Positions 31,465 through 41,420 of a DNA stretch of 64,000 nt are shown here, piece after piece. Below the pieces are notes generated by a model. It was not told the origin of the DNA, did not search any database, and saw nothing but the letters and a program-made list of their open reading frames with translations. The DNA is from Schizochytrium sp. TIO01. Lineage: Eukaryota > Sar > Bigyra > Thraustochytrida > Thraustochytriidae. Numbering within the stretch: position 1 is the stretch's first letter; every line of letters starts with the position of its first letter. The position numbers and the translations under genes are program-made. The stretch covers positions 3,891,048-3,955,047 of the forward strand of contig SMSO01000031.1 of the NCBI GenBank assembly GCA_004764695.1, given 5' to 3'.

Positions 31465-31630
31465 TCGTCCGGGGCCCTGGACCAGGTCAGGGACGCTCCG
31501 AATCGGCAGCGGAGCTTTATGAGCAAGTTGTAGTAGATGAAGTTGTTGAAGTGGATAATGAGCTCAAAGCACTGCAAGTGGTGGGCCTTGTGGATGAGTC
31601 TAGTGGGAGGTAGAGGAAGACTCGACTGCT
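31465..31630 (+). other. GC-rich island: candidate structured RNA or protein-tail relic
   Basis: This ~165-bp island differs from its AT-rich surroundings. Seen directly: inverted repeats CCCTG..CAGGG (around ACCAGG) and GCTCCG..CGGAGC near its start, GAGTC..GACTC near its end, then TTTTTTT after GACTGC, which is a possible RNA polymerase III terminator. The same strand also reads as ~48 codons of protein-like sequence ending E-S-S-G-R-stop, with no ATG. I cannot decide between an RNA gene and a fragment of a coding sequence. Confidence 0.3.
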
Positions 31631-33046
31631 TTTTTTCCTAATCCCACCAGCGTTCAACGTGGGTTCAACTTGAGTTTGAGTTTATCTTCAAGTTCAATCT
31701 TTATCATTTCAACTACGACCTAGCGTATTTACTAGCACGAATAGCTCATTAACAGTATGGTAGTATGGTGGGGCCTAGAAGTTTTGGTAGGTATAATAGC
31801 ATTGTAACTGGCTCGCTGCCTATGTGCCCTGCTTATATACCTATCTGAGATATAACGTTATACCAGGGTAGTAAGCTACTTCAGAAAATAAAACATTGCA
31901 TCGCTAGAGCCAGAAACCTCGTCTACTCTAATAGCTAGAGGCGATTCATTATAGTACGTACATCAATTCTATTCGCTAAAAACCTACGATGAAAGATTTT
32001 AACTTATTATCTCTGGCTACTAGTGGGTGTGAAAAGCCTACAGGTGCGTACCTACTCTCCTACTTCAAGCAACGCTTTGGGCTAAGTAGGTCTCCAAGTT
32101 TCTAATACTTTGCACTTCGAAACAAAAGTTTAGAAAGTTATTCACCACAGGTACTATGTAGAGGGTTGAGAACTAATAAATTAATTTATGAATACCTACC
32201 AGCTCAGAAGCTTTCCATTACGCTTAAAAAGCTGGCTGCTTGGAGCCAAGAACCCAACTCCGAGTGAGAAGGGTGAGTGAGAGCTTAGAAGAAGCATACG
32301 AGCAACGCAATCTTGCTGCTGTCATGTTCTTCTTCAAAGTGTTGTTCTTGCTGTTTTTGTTCTTCTTGTTTTCTTCTTGATTTCTTTTTCCTATTATTCT
32401 CTTTCCTGCTTCTTCCGGGTTTGTTTCTTAGTACCTATTATTCAATTCTATTATTATTGTTATTTTAATGAGCACTTTTTGAAAATGATTAATAAAAAAA
32501 TAACAAAATAAAAATTAGAAATACCATAATACCTAGTTAGGTTCTTACCTACCTACCTGCACTACTTTGTAGGTAGTTGTAATCCTAATAGGCCTATTAA
32601 GCAGTAAGTAATTGTCGCTCTCCAAGTACTGATACTGTTGCTAAGCGATCCTATTTATACTCATAGTGAAAAGGGTAAGCTTGGAAAAATGAATCCCGCA
32701 ATAACAAATCATTGTTAAACAAAATGTTAGCAGGTTTATAGTACAAAGGCTAGTAATATCAGAACAACATCTGTGTTAGGAACAGGTAAAAGCAGAAAAC
32801 AGCAACAGCAACACCAGGGCAAGCGCCCCCTCGACAGAAACATACTCGGTAGAGGCAGGCCGAACAAATAAAACCAAACGGGCTACCCCTTTTCTGCGCA
32901 GACGAGAACCTCAGACGCAGTGGTAATCAGACTTGCATCGCTAGCCTTGCCTTGTGTGGGGGTTCTAAGCGTGTAAGTAGTCTGTTCAAGACCAGGAGCT
33001 AAATTTCGAGGGACGAAACTTCGGCCGGGTCAAGAAAGCTTTGGCT

Positions 33047-34750
33047 ATGTCGTCAGGTGACGTCCCAGGGCCTTACGAGCCTCTTGTGCAGCCTCTCCCG
33101 TTGCTTTCAAATAACAACGACGCGGATCCTTTCAAGGAGAAGCCGGGGTTCATTAGCCGGGAGAGTTCGTTCAACCTTAACAGCGCCAACAACAATAACA
33201 ACATCAACAATGGCGACCTCAGCAACCTCATCGACAATGAAAACATCCCAAACCTGTACCAACGTAATAGCAGCGAAAGCGTTGACAGCGGGAGTATGAG
33301 TGAAATTGACCCCAAAGAAGTAGATCTCAAAGTTCCGTTTCCTTCTGATGCAGAATTTGATGATTTTGCCGAAAACGCAGCGGAGCTTGTAAGCAGCTGG
33401 ACGAACTCGCCATCCCCGTCGTCAGGCCAAGAGAAGAAACGTGTGACACGTCGTACATATTCTGAGTTTGAAAAGGAACTAATAGTTCGAGCCGATGCCG
33501 AGGGAGGAAGACCCGCGCGTTTACAAATTGCGCAGCTGATGGGTATGCCAGCGCGCACTGCAGATCGTGTGGTTGCTCTCTTCAAAGAACACGGCAGGGA
33601 GGCATTCCGGGATCATCGCCACGATCGCTACCGGCACACGGGAAAGAACTCAAAGCATTCATCAGAGCTACTAAAGTTTCTAGCTGAATGGGTGCATTTA
33701 GACGCAATGCTCACGCATGCACAATTGCGCGAGTTGATTAACCTTGAAGTTTTTCGAGGTGTTTGTCGCGACTTTGGTCTCAAACTAGAAAACGAGGAGG
33801 ACAAAATGAACAGACCTATCAGTAAAACGACAATCGAAAAGTACTTTGCGCTTCCTCAAGTACGTGAGACATATGAATGGCGTCATATCGAATCTGACGA
33901 GACTATTCGGCACTGGCTGGATGGTTTGGTACTGTCTAGAAAGTATGTCTTAGACAGTGTTGAGGCAGTGAATGACAAGGAAAACTGTGCCAACCGGCTT
34001 CAGTTTGCGAGAGACCTATTGCAGGCCCTTGAAGATCCCAATTCAATGCTTGTGTTCCTTGACGAGGTACCCTTTCAACTGAAGATGAAGAAACCTCCTG
34101 GTGGAAACGAACCTATTGAACAAGACGTTCAGGTTTCTGTAGCGTTTAACGCAACTTTGGGCGTACTGAGCTGGAGATTTCACAACCCTCATCAGAGTTC
34201 GGGACAGCATGACTGGAAACTTGGCGTTGTGCAAAATGAGACAGATTTTAAGAGCTTCGTTAACGAGGTTCTCAAGGTTCTCATTTCAAGAATAGATGAG
34301 ATTCGGGGCAAAAATGTATATCTTATCGCAGACTGCCCCTTTGAATATATTCGCAATGTGCATGAGCACCGTAGCATTAAAGCCGTCCCGGCTTTTGAAG
34401 AGCTGAATGCACTCCTCGACGCGAGTAAGTCGAGCGTACAGCTTATTCAGATGGCACCAAATTCACCAACTTTGAACTTGTGCGAGTTTTTCAATCGTGT
34501 ATTGAGGGATCGTGCGAACGCAAAGCTCGATGAAATTGCTGCTGATGAGGCAGCCTGCTCTCAGTACTTGGCAACGTCGAACTTACCGCTTCTTGAAAGC
34601 CTTTTGGTATTTTCCATTCGTGAGCTTCATGCTACTGTCTTGCCAAGAGCCCCAGCTTATCTTGTGCGAATGACTGATGTTATTAAAGACATTATTGCAC
34701 TCGGTGGCTGTCTTGATATGGCTAAGACCTATGATGCTTTAGTTGCTTAG
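33047..34750 (+). CDS. Tc1/mariner (IS630)-like transposase-derived protein
   Basis: Start set at the ATG at 33047 (MSSGDVPGPYE); the longer frame begins with TTG. Product of 567 residues. Residues ~1-130 are Asn/Ser-rich and disordered. Residues ~136-185 form a helix-turn-helix of the type that opens Tc1/IS630 transposases. A DDE-like catalytic core follows: D339 in M-L-V-F-L-D-E, D429 in V-Y-L-I-A-D-C-P and E480 in P-N-S-P-T-L-N-L-C-E-F-F, the last resembling the usual Y-S-P-x-L-N-P-I-E block. Spacing between the second D and the E is 50 residues, longer than DD34E Tc1 elements. The frame is intact, no terminal inverted repeats are apparent within a few hundred bases, and the long N-terminal extension is unusual, so domestication is inferred. 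Confidence 0.65.
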   Translation: MSSGDVPGPYEPLVQPLPLLSNNNDADPFKEKPGFISRESSFNLNSANNNNNINNGDLSNLIDNENIPNLYQRNSSESVDSGSMSEIDPKEVDLKVPFPSDAEFDDFAENAAELVSSWTNSPSPSSGQEKKRVTRRTYSEFEKELIVRADAEGGRPARLQIAQLMGMPARTADRVVALFKEHGREAFRDHRHDRYRHTGKNSKHSSELLKFLAEWVHLDAMLTHAQLRELINLEVFRGVCRDFGLKLENEEDKMNRPISKTTIEKYFALPQVRETYEWRHIESDETIRHWLDGLVLSRKYVLDSVEAVNDKENCANRLQFARDLLQALEDPNSMLVFLDEVPFQLKMKKPPGGNEPIEQDVQVSVAFNATLGVLSWRFHNPHQSSGQHDWKLGVVQNETDFKSFVNEVLKVLISRIDEIRGKNVYLIADCPFEYIRNVHEHRSIKAVPAFEELNALLDASKSSVQLIQMAPNSPTLNLCEFFNRVLRDRANAKLDEIAADEAACSQYLATSNLPLLESLLVFSIRELHATVLPRAPAYLVRMTDVIKDIIALGGCLDMAKTYDALVA

Positions 34751-35793
34751 GCGATGAGTCCAATGTTTACCCTGCTCCTACAAGAATCAATTAGCACTCA
34801 TCTCAGTCCTTTCTTACTTTTCTACTTTGACCTTCCCTGCTCCTGCAATCCCAGTTCACTCAATTTATGCCGTCTTTTCATTCTTCTTTTTTTTTTTTTA
34901 AAATAAATATATAGACTAGACAGAAGGTCAAAGAGGGGGTGCTCTGTGCTTGAGATCTTACCACATTTGTAAAACAAAAATAATGTTTACCTCCATGGCT
35001 TTCGTTGGGCGCTCTGGCTAAGAGTAGAAGAAAACAAAAATGGTGTTAGATATTCAGCCTGAACGGTTTTATTGCTCACTCCGAGGCTTTTTAAAAACTG
35101 AACCCTACAAAAATCCCTAGCAGTTGGTGTTGGCTGTTTTGCGCCTCACCAAAACGATTCGCTGCAAACGTGGAAGTCAGCGTGAAGCTCATACATAACC
35201 CACGAGTTTCCTGGTTACTCAGCGCACCCTAGGTACCTCTGAGTTTTAAAAAATGGCCAGCTTCACGGCAAATTGAAGAAGGTGAAGGACGCGAGAGTTT
35301 ATTAAGCTAGTTCATTGGGAACAGCATGATTGTCAAGTTGTCTCAACGACAAAGCGCGACCTTCCTACCTACCCTAGAGCTGGAACAGCTTTTTTCCAAA
35401 TTGGTTTCCTTCTTCTCCTTTTCCTCTAGTATCTCATCCTGGCTATTAATCAAATAAGTAGAACTCAAGTAGTAGGAATATTAGAAGAAGTAGGTAAGTA
35501 AAGTCATAGGTAGGTACTAATAGTCCTTTTGCAGAAAGACTCAAGCCTGTGCTTTGAGTAAATCGCAAACGCATAATTTCTCGATCTAGAACTTGCTTTG
35601 TGATCAAGGTAGATCAGAAAGACCGTAATGAGACAGCTTTGCTGCAACTTTACTCAAGGAGAATCAATTGAAACTCTTGCAAACTAAGGAACTGTTTCAA
35701 AGGAAACGTCTGGTGCGCAATCCCAGCTTTGCTTGCTGGTCCTTCAAAGAACAAGAATCAACCTTACCATATTTTCCATAGGCTCAGTCGGTC
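34751..35793. other. 1 kb spacer upstream of the LPCAT gene
   Basis: AT-rich, with TAGGTAGG/TACCTACC tetranucleotides near 35370, 35490 and 35510. No matching inverted repeat to the upstream side of the transposase-derived gene was found by eye. The last ~250 bp probably hold the LPCAT promoter and 5' UTR. Confidence 0.4.
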
Positions 35794-37668
35794 ATGCGAC
35801 AGCGCAATATCGCAGCCCGGGGTCTTTCACCCTCAAATAAGAGAGATGGTCACTCCACGGAGGGTTTCCGAGGCTCCCAAGAGAAAGTATATTCTAGATC
35901 ACCTACTGACGAAACTGGTTATAGAAATAGCGTCTCTAATCCATTCGAATACAATGCACCTGTGACTGTGTACGAATTTGCCAAAATTGCAATTCATATA
36001 TTCTCCGGCTTTCTTTTTATTCGCGCTATTCTATTTGCATTGCTTTTCCTGAGCGCATACGGATGTGCTTTTGTCGCGACGATTGGCCTTGACCGAGAAG
36101 CTGGAGTGTATGAAGCACCTTTACCTAGGTGGCGACGTCTAATATTAAAACCAATCTCGTCTATAGCGCGTGCGATGCTCTTTGTCATTGGATTTTATCG
36201 TATTGAGGTTGCTGGGGAAATATCCAAGGAAGCATGCTTTTTTACGCCTAATCACGTTGGATTAACCGACTTGCTTTTGATGTATTGGCTGCTGCTCCCT
36301 AGCGCTCTATCCAAAGCGGAGGCCTTCAAAGTTCCGTTCGTTGGTACTCTCTTTCGTGGCTTGCAAGTCATTCCAGTGCAGCGAGACTCTGCTGCAGACA
36401 AGAAGCGTGCGATGGAAACTATCAAGCTATTTGCTGCCTCTCGAACCAACGAGGGCGATCCTAACAAACGTTTTCCACCAATCCTAGTTTTCCCTCAAGG
36501 GACCACTGCTAACCAGGAAACTTTGACGATGTTCCAGCGCGGGGCATTTACCCCCGGTTGTCCAGTACAACCTGTGAGCTTATATTACCCCTGGAAGCAT
36601 TTCAATCCTGCTTTCATTGTTAATCGGAAGACAGATTATTTTTGGGTACGGCATTTCTCACAGTTCGTAATGCATGCTCGTGTTCACTTCCTTCCTGTGC
36701 ACAGCCCAAGCGAAGCAGAGAAGAAGAACGCTACACTATTTGCAAACAATGTTCGGAGGGAAATTGCTGAAGATATCGGGGCGAACATCACAGAGCACTG
36801 TTATGAAGATGCAATGTTGTATCGTTCTGCACTTAACGTTGAAGAAACCCGCCACCAGCCTCGTCTTTTTAAGGGAGTCAATCCTCATGAGAAAATCTCA
36901 CTGGAGGGATTAGAGCTAAGGCGTATCAAAGATTTATTTGAGCATGCTCGACGAGACCGTGGGCTTACACTGAAAGATGCGAAGCTTATTTTGAAACAAT
37001 TTGCTGATGCAGATAAGGATGGGGATGGTTTGGTAGATTTGTCTGAATTCGCACGCGCAATAGGATTTGATAAAGATAGCAACCAAGTGAAACGCCTTTT
37101 CAATTTCTTTGACCGAGATTTGTCGGGAAAGATTGATTTTCGCGAGCTTCTTACAGGGATGGCAAATGTACACCCCTTTTCGAGCTCAAAAGACAAAATC
37201 AAATTTGCATTTGAACTTTTTGATCAAGATGGGGATGGTTATGTTTCAGAGACAGAGCTGTGGAATTTGTGGAATGTTGCAACAGAAAATACCGATTCCC
37301 AACGTTTTGCAGAAGAATCCCGTATTGAGCTTCGAAATCTTATTGAAACAGTTCACAATCGTAGACTATTAGCTGATGGGAACACCAGATCATCCTCATC
37401 AAATGAGATTCGCATAAGTTTGGAGGAGTTTCAAGATCTTGTTGAGAGGGATTCTGAGATTGTTGCTACAGCGCTTACTTCAATTGAGGCAGAGACACAC
37501 TCTTCAGAAAGTAAGAAACGGTTTTTTCCCTTTCTGTTGCGAAGAACTTCTTCTTCAAAGTTTGCTCAATTAGACGGGGGTCCTCTTGACAGTGAACCTG
37601 CTTGTGATGTGATGAATGGCACAACCACAGACTCAAGTTCTAACTCTACTGCGTCATGCAGCGAGTAA
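35794..37668 (+). CDS. Lysophospholipid acyltransferase with three EF-hands (LPCAT1/2-like)
   Basis: A 624-residue protein. A membrane segment lies near residues 63-98. The PlsC-type acyltransferase domain has the HX4D box (N-H-V-G-L-T-D, H154 and D159) and the third block F-P-Q-G-T-T-A-N at 233-240. In this block the usual Glu is Gln (Q235, codon CAA). Three complete EF-hand loops follow: 407-418 (D-K-D-G-D-G..E), 440-451 (D-R-D-L-S-G..E) and 477-488 (D-Q-D-G-D-G..E). PlsC followed by EF-hands is the layout of animal LPCAT1/2 and plant LPEAT2, ER enzymes that re-acylate lysophospholipids in the Lands cycle. The C-terminus is Ser-rich, with no clear ER-retrieval signal. Calcium control is inferred from the intact loops. 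Confidence 0.88.
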   Translation: MRQRNIAARGLSPSNKRDGHSTEGFRGSQEKVYSRSPTDETGYRNSVSNPFEYNAPVTVYEFAKIAIHIFSGFLFIRAILFALLFLSAYGCAFVATIGLDREAGVYEAPLPRWRRLILKPISSIARAMLFVIGFYRIEVAGEISKEACFFTPNHVGLTDLLLMYWLLLPSALSKAEAFKVPFVGTLFRGLQVIPVQRDSAADKKRAMETIKLFAASRTNEGDPNKRFPPILVFPQGTTANQETLTMFQRGAFTPGCPVQPVSLYYPWKHFNPAFIVNRKTDYFWVRHFSQFVMHARVHFLPVHSPSEAEKKNATLFANNVRREIAEDIGANITEHCYEDAMLYRSALNVEETRHQPRLFKGVNPHEKISLEGLELRRIKDLFEHARRDRGLTLKDAKLILKQFADADKDGDGLVDLSEFARAIGFDKDSNQVKRLFNFFDRDLSGKIDFRELLTGMANVHPFSSSKDKIKFAFELFDQDGDGYVSETELWNLWNVATENTDSQRFAEESRIELRNLIETVHNRRLLADGNTRSSSSNEIRISLEEFQDLVERDSEIVATALTSIEAETHSSESKKRFFPFLLRRTSSSKFAQLDGGPLDSEPACDVMNGTTTDSSSNSTASCSE

Positions 37669-38646
37669 GATTGGGCCTTAATGTCGCGCATTCTCTTCCT
37701 TTAAAATTAATCATATCTAATAGAATGTATTTAGAAGCTGGATGGCCTTGTTGCATATTTTTTTGTTCTCTCTCTTAATTGTGTTTTAAGAATTTCAAGT
37801 GCTTAAATGCAGCAGTGATAAAGAACTATATATTATACAAACGTTACGCTTTCAGAGCAAATCAATCTATCCAAAGTGCTTCATGTGTTCCCTTGGTTTT
37901 TGTTCTCGCTACTTGATTTGCAACCACACCGTCGTACTCTTTAGTAAACCTTATCGTAACAAATAGACAAAATTAGCTCCACTCTGAGACCAACGTGATT
38001 TGAAACAGTGTCTTATTCCTATTTTTTTTTTTAAATAGACAAATCGTCGCAGTGAAAACACCATATAAATTAAATAACCCAACTTCAAGTTGAAATAAAT
38101 AAAGTAGAATACAATAAAACATAGGTTAAATTTCAAGCTACACTTTTCCTCAAGGTTCAACTCTACAAGCGATTAAAGATCATTAGTTGCCCTTCACGAG
38201 GTTTCCAGATTCCACAGCACGATGACTTGTAAAGTAGATGTTGCAGTGTCAAAACGAAGGGGATGTCATTAATTCTATAGGTCGCCTTATTCGATCAGAG
38301 ACGAAACACACGCGGAGTGTGAATAATTTTAAATGATTTCGTACCGGTACCAAACCTAAATAAAATTATCTGATTTTGATTGATCAATGAGAGTGAAGCT
38401 TTAAAAAAGAAAGACTTCGTGTTGCTTGGGCCGAATGATATAGACTTGTTTATCATTCCACTAGTCCTACCTGAAATGGTAGTACTTTGGGTATAGGCAG
38501 GTAGGTAAATTCTCGCACCAAGTAGCACTACTATTTGGAATGGGTCAACACGAAGCAAGAAAAGCACTCAGTTTCCTCTTCAGAAAGCAGTCGTGGTTGA
38601 CACCTTTGAGAAGCACAGTAGCCAGCCGTTATTCCATGCAATAGAC
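37669..38646. other. 1 kb spacer before PIG-A
   Basis: AT-rich with short A and T runs; TAGGCAGGTAGGTA at ~38496. No gene or structured RNA recognised. The purely open 3' part (38593-38646) has no ATG and is treated as 5' UTR. Confidence 0.4.
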
Positions 38647-40062
38647 ATGCGATCGCCGCCAGTAGCAGTAGCAGCAGCAACAACAATAGTAACAACCGAG
38701 GAGTCGTTGTCATCATCTACAACAGCAAACACAGCGATAGCAAAAACTGCTGCGATGTCCACTTCAAAACACACGGTGCTTATGGTATGTGACTTTTTTT
38801 GGCCTAACCTTGGCGGCGTGGAGATGCACATGTGGAGTCTTGCTCAATGCTTAATTCGAGCAGGTCACAAAGTGGTGGTACTCACACATGGATGGGGAGA
38901 TCGAAAAGGTGTTCGGTATATGACAAACGGTCTCAAAGTGTACTATGTACCTTGGATTCCCATGTTCCAGAATTGTACACTACCTACTTTTTTCCCATTG
39001 TTGCCTCTATTCCGTGACGTTGTTGTTCGTGAGGGAATAGAAATTGTTCACGGACATCAAGATTCATCTGCATTGATGCACGAAGCGCTTTTCCATGCTC
39101 AAACCCTCGGACTTAAAACTTGTTTTACTTCCCACTCACTCTTTAACATCTTCGATACAGCCAGCCTCCACTTGAATAAGACCATTACTTTTACCTTAAG
39201 CAGCATCGACCATTGTATTGGAGTGTCCCATACTTGTCGAGAGAATATGGTTGTACGAGCCAAGATTGACACTTCCCAGGTCTCCACAATTCCGAACGCA
39301 GTTGATGCCTCAAGCTTTCAACCCGATCCGTCGCTGCGTGATCCATCACCCCGCATCAATATCATTGTGATAAATCGTCTTGCATATCGCAAGGGTACAG
39401 ACCTAGTTGCCCAAGTTATACCTCTCGTATGCGCTCAATTCCCTCATGTTCATTTTATTATTGGAGGAGATGGAGAGAAGAGACTACTTCTGGATGAGAT
39501 GAGAGAACGCTATCAACTACATGATCGTGTGGAACTTCTTGGCAGTATTCCACATGCAAAAGTTCGATCTGTCCTTTGCCGAGGTTCAATATTTTTAAAT
39601 TGTTCACTGACAGAATCATTTTGTATGGCAATTCTCGAGGCCGCATGTTGCGGCCTCTTTGTCATCAGCACACGTGTTGGAGGTATTCCGGAGGTTTTGC
39701 CTCCGGAGATGATAACCTTTGCTGAACATCCTTCAGCCAAAGCGCTCTCGGCCTCAATCGCAGATGCTATCATAACAGGTAAAATGAACAAAATGGATCC
39801 CTTTTCGATGCATGAGCGAGTCAAGACAATGTATAGTTGGCCTGATGTTGCAGAAAGGGTTGCCATCGTCTATGATAAAATTAAGCAGAGACCGACTATT
39901 ACTCTCGAGATGCGTCTTGCAAACTGTCGCAAGGTTGGTCCTTTTGCAGGACTTGTGGCCATGTTTCTTGTTCTAGTAGACTATGCACTTTTATTACTTG
40001 TCAGGGCCATGAGGCCCAATGAAAGTATCGAAGAGGCGCCATATCTACGGCTTGCCAAGTAA
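38647..40062 (+). CDS. PIGA: PIG-A, catalytic subunit of GPI-N-acetylglucosaminyltransferase
   Basis: The longest frame begins with GTG at 38593; the first ATG is at 38647 (471 residues). A second ATG at 38755 (MSTSKHTVLMVCDFF) sits just before the conserved core and may be the real start, because the intervening 36 residues are Ala/Thr/Ser low complexity. The GT4 glycosyltransferase carries D-F-F-W-P-N-L-G-G-V-E at the N-terminus, R-K-G-T-D for donor contact and the E-x7-E motif (E323 and E331 in E-S-F-C-M-A-I-L-E). A C-terminal membrane helix (A-M-F-L-V-L-V-D-Y-A-L-L-L-L-V) anchors it in the ER. PIG-A transfers GlcNAc to phosphatidylinositol, the first step of GPI-anchor synthesis. Length agrees with human PIG-A (484). 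Confidence 0.95.
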   Translation: MRSPPVAVAAATTIVTTEESLSSSTTANTAIAKTAAMSTSKHTVLMVCDFFWPNLGGVEMHMWSLAQCLIRAGHKVVVLTHGWGDRKGVRYMTNGLKVYYVPWIPMFQNCTLPTFFPLLPLFRDVVVREGIEIVHGHQDSSALMHEALFHAQTLGLKTCFTSHSLFNIFDTASLHLNKTITFTLSSIDHCIGVSHTCRENMVVRAKIDTSQVSTIPNAVDASSFQPDPSLRDPSPRINIIVINRLAYRKGTDLVAQVIPLVCAQFPHVHFIIGGDGEKRLLLDEMRERYQLHDRVELLGSIPHAKVRSVLCRGSIFLNCSLTESFCMAILEAACCGLFVISTRVGGIPEVLPPEMITFAEHPSAKALSASIADAIITGKMNKMDPFSMHERVKTMYSWPDVAERVAIVYDKIKQRPTITLEMRLANCRKVGPFAGLVAMFLVLVDYALLLLVRAMRPNESIEEAPYLRLAK

Positions 40063-40574
40063 AGGAGGCGAATGGTCTTGTAAGTGAGGCGAGTTGACTA
40101 ATGAAACAACTAATACTACTTATTGCTGCGATCATGTATTATTTCTTCTTCAAGATATTGCACTATTTATTGCTTTTACAGTTCAGTAAATGACATACAA
40201 CATCGGTTCATATATTCGGGTCAGTTTAGGAGTGATTGTTTTTATCAACTTATTCTTTGGGTGTTTTAACCCATGCTTTTCTCAATTAAGATGCAAGAAG
40301 GATTAAAAAAAAATAAAAATTAAATAGGTTTATTGGCGAGTGAAATGCGCTCTCATGCTGGTTATTTGTAATTGCTTTCAATACAAGCTTCCTTTTGGAT
40401 CTCGAGCACGAAAGCAGATCACTTTTTGATAGGTAGGACACATGGTAAACATTAAACATAAAATTTTAATTTGGCTATGCATTTTTGAATCACGAATATT
40501 TCGACTTTGATTACACTCAACAACGGTGTACATCCTGCTATAATTAAAAATGAAAACCTTAAGATGCAAGGGCA
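40063..40574. other. Convergent spacer
   Basis: About 510 bp between PIGA and MCU stops. AT-rich with an A8 run near 40305; holds both 3' ends. No gene is seen. Confidence 0.4.
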
Positions 40575-41420
40575 TTAGCGCCCCTGCTGCCAGCAGGTAC
40601 GCCTGAGCACGGAACCATAAGAGAGGCTCGATGAGGTCTTGATATACCATAGGAGAGCCAGGAGATTTGTTGTAGAGCCAACAAAGTATGTAATAGGTTC
40701 TACAATATCCCAAGACAGATAGAAGAATGTCATATAAAATAGAACCCCTTGAACAGTTGTAACACCTGCTAGCATCGCCCAACGGACCGCTACGTCTCTC
40801 CATGGACGCGCCGGGCGACGTTCAAGTTCATGGAAAGGGTCAGCTCGTGGCAGGGGGCCTGTAAATCTAGCACGAATAAAGTCTGGGTGAAGAACAACAC
40901 GATCAGGGGAGACCTTGCTCGTATAAATGAGGCCATTAGCCTCGAGTCGGTTTACAGCTTCCATTCCTCCAACCCGCTCCTGAAAAGCAGCCCGCGGGAG
41001 CACCCACGCGGGGATTGACGCAGGACCTAATGCGAGTTGTTGAGCTTCTGCACAATTCTCACTTTCTTCAAGCCATACATCACGGCCTCCTACATTGATT
41101 ACAAAACCTCTTCGTAGAGCATCTTCAACCCGCGTTTCTGGTGTACTCCCTTCGACAAGAAGAGCTTGGCACTGAGAGTTTATGGCTATCTCCTCAATTA
41201 GATCTGATACTGTTGACCCTGCACGGACAGGAACAGCAAGCTTGCCACCCGACCCGAGATCTGCGCGCACCCATACGTTTGCGCTTAGGGTGCGTGTCCA
41301 CTGCCCAAAGGGAAAAGGTGTCGGTAAAGGTCTGCACTGAGCACCAGTTTGTTGCAGTGACCGCAATTGGGCTGTTTTCCAAGCTCCGTCACGAACTCTA
41401 GCAAGTCCAGTTCTCAACAT
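40575..41420 (-). CDS. MCU: Mitochondrial calcium uniporter pore subunit (MCU)
   Basis: Start placed at the ATG at 41420 (281 residues); the longer frame begins with TTG and its extra 24 residues look non-coding. The first ~30 residues (MLRTGLARVRDGAWKTAQLR) are an Arg-rich amphipathic presequence. The pore signature is W-D-I-V-E-P-I-T-Y-F at 237-246, between two membrane segments (~213-236 and ~243-260). E241 corresponds to the Glu ring of the DIME selectivity filter; the usual Met is Val here. The product should form the tetrameric Ca2+ channel of the inner mitochondrial membrane. No EMRE or MICU gene is in the window. It is shorter than human MCU (351), with a reduced N-terminal domain and C-terminal coiled coil. 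Divergent from the next gene. Confidence 0.92.
   Translation of the reverse strand: MLRTGLARVRDGAWKTAQLRSLQQTGAQCRPLPTPFPFGQWTRTLSANVWVRADLGSGGKLAVPVRAGSTVSDLIEEIAINSQCQALLVEGSTPETRVEDALRRGFVINVGGRDVWLEESENCAEAQQLALGPASIPAWVLPRAAFQERVGGMEAVNRLEANGLIYTSKVSPDRVVLHPDFIRARFTGPLPRADPFHELERRPARPWRDVAVRWAMLAGVTTVQGVLFYMTFFYLSWDIVEPITYFVGSTTNLLALLWYIKTSSSLSYGSVLRRTCWQQGR

Larger units (their letters stand above)
29374..33046. repeat. 3.7 kb gene-poor, repeat-rich spacer
   Basis: No confident gene. (ATT)n arrays lie at ~30152-30217 (about 22 units) and 31348-31395 (about 16 units). A dispersed-repeat copy spans ~29740-29835. GGCCTAGGCC, a perfect 10-bp palindrome, sits at 30677-30686. A GC-richer island at 31465-31630 is listed separately. 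TACCTACCTACCTA and TAGGTA runs recur (31190, 32530-32580). From ~32790 the sequence becomes less AT-rich and probably is the promoter and 5' UTR of the transposase-derived gene. Confidence 0.5.

Noticed and set aside
31465-31630. SRP RNA
   Set aside because: ACCAGGTCAGG recalls helix 8, but the following GGAA loop and AGCAG side are absent; the 11-mer is part of a local near-palindrome.
29374-33046. CRISPR array or tandem repeat system
   Set aside because: Only simple microsatellites; no regularly spaced repeats, and the window is eukaryotic.
33073-33585. 170-codon antisense frame
   Set aside because: Leu-rich shadow of the Asn/Ser-rich N-terminus of the transposase-derived gene.
33047-34750. 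Active transposon
   Set aside because: No terminal inverted repeats or TA duplication found by eye on either side; kept as transposase-derived gene only.
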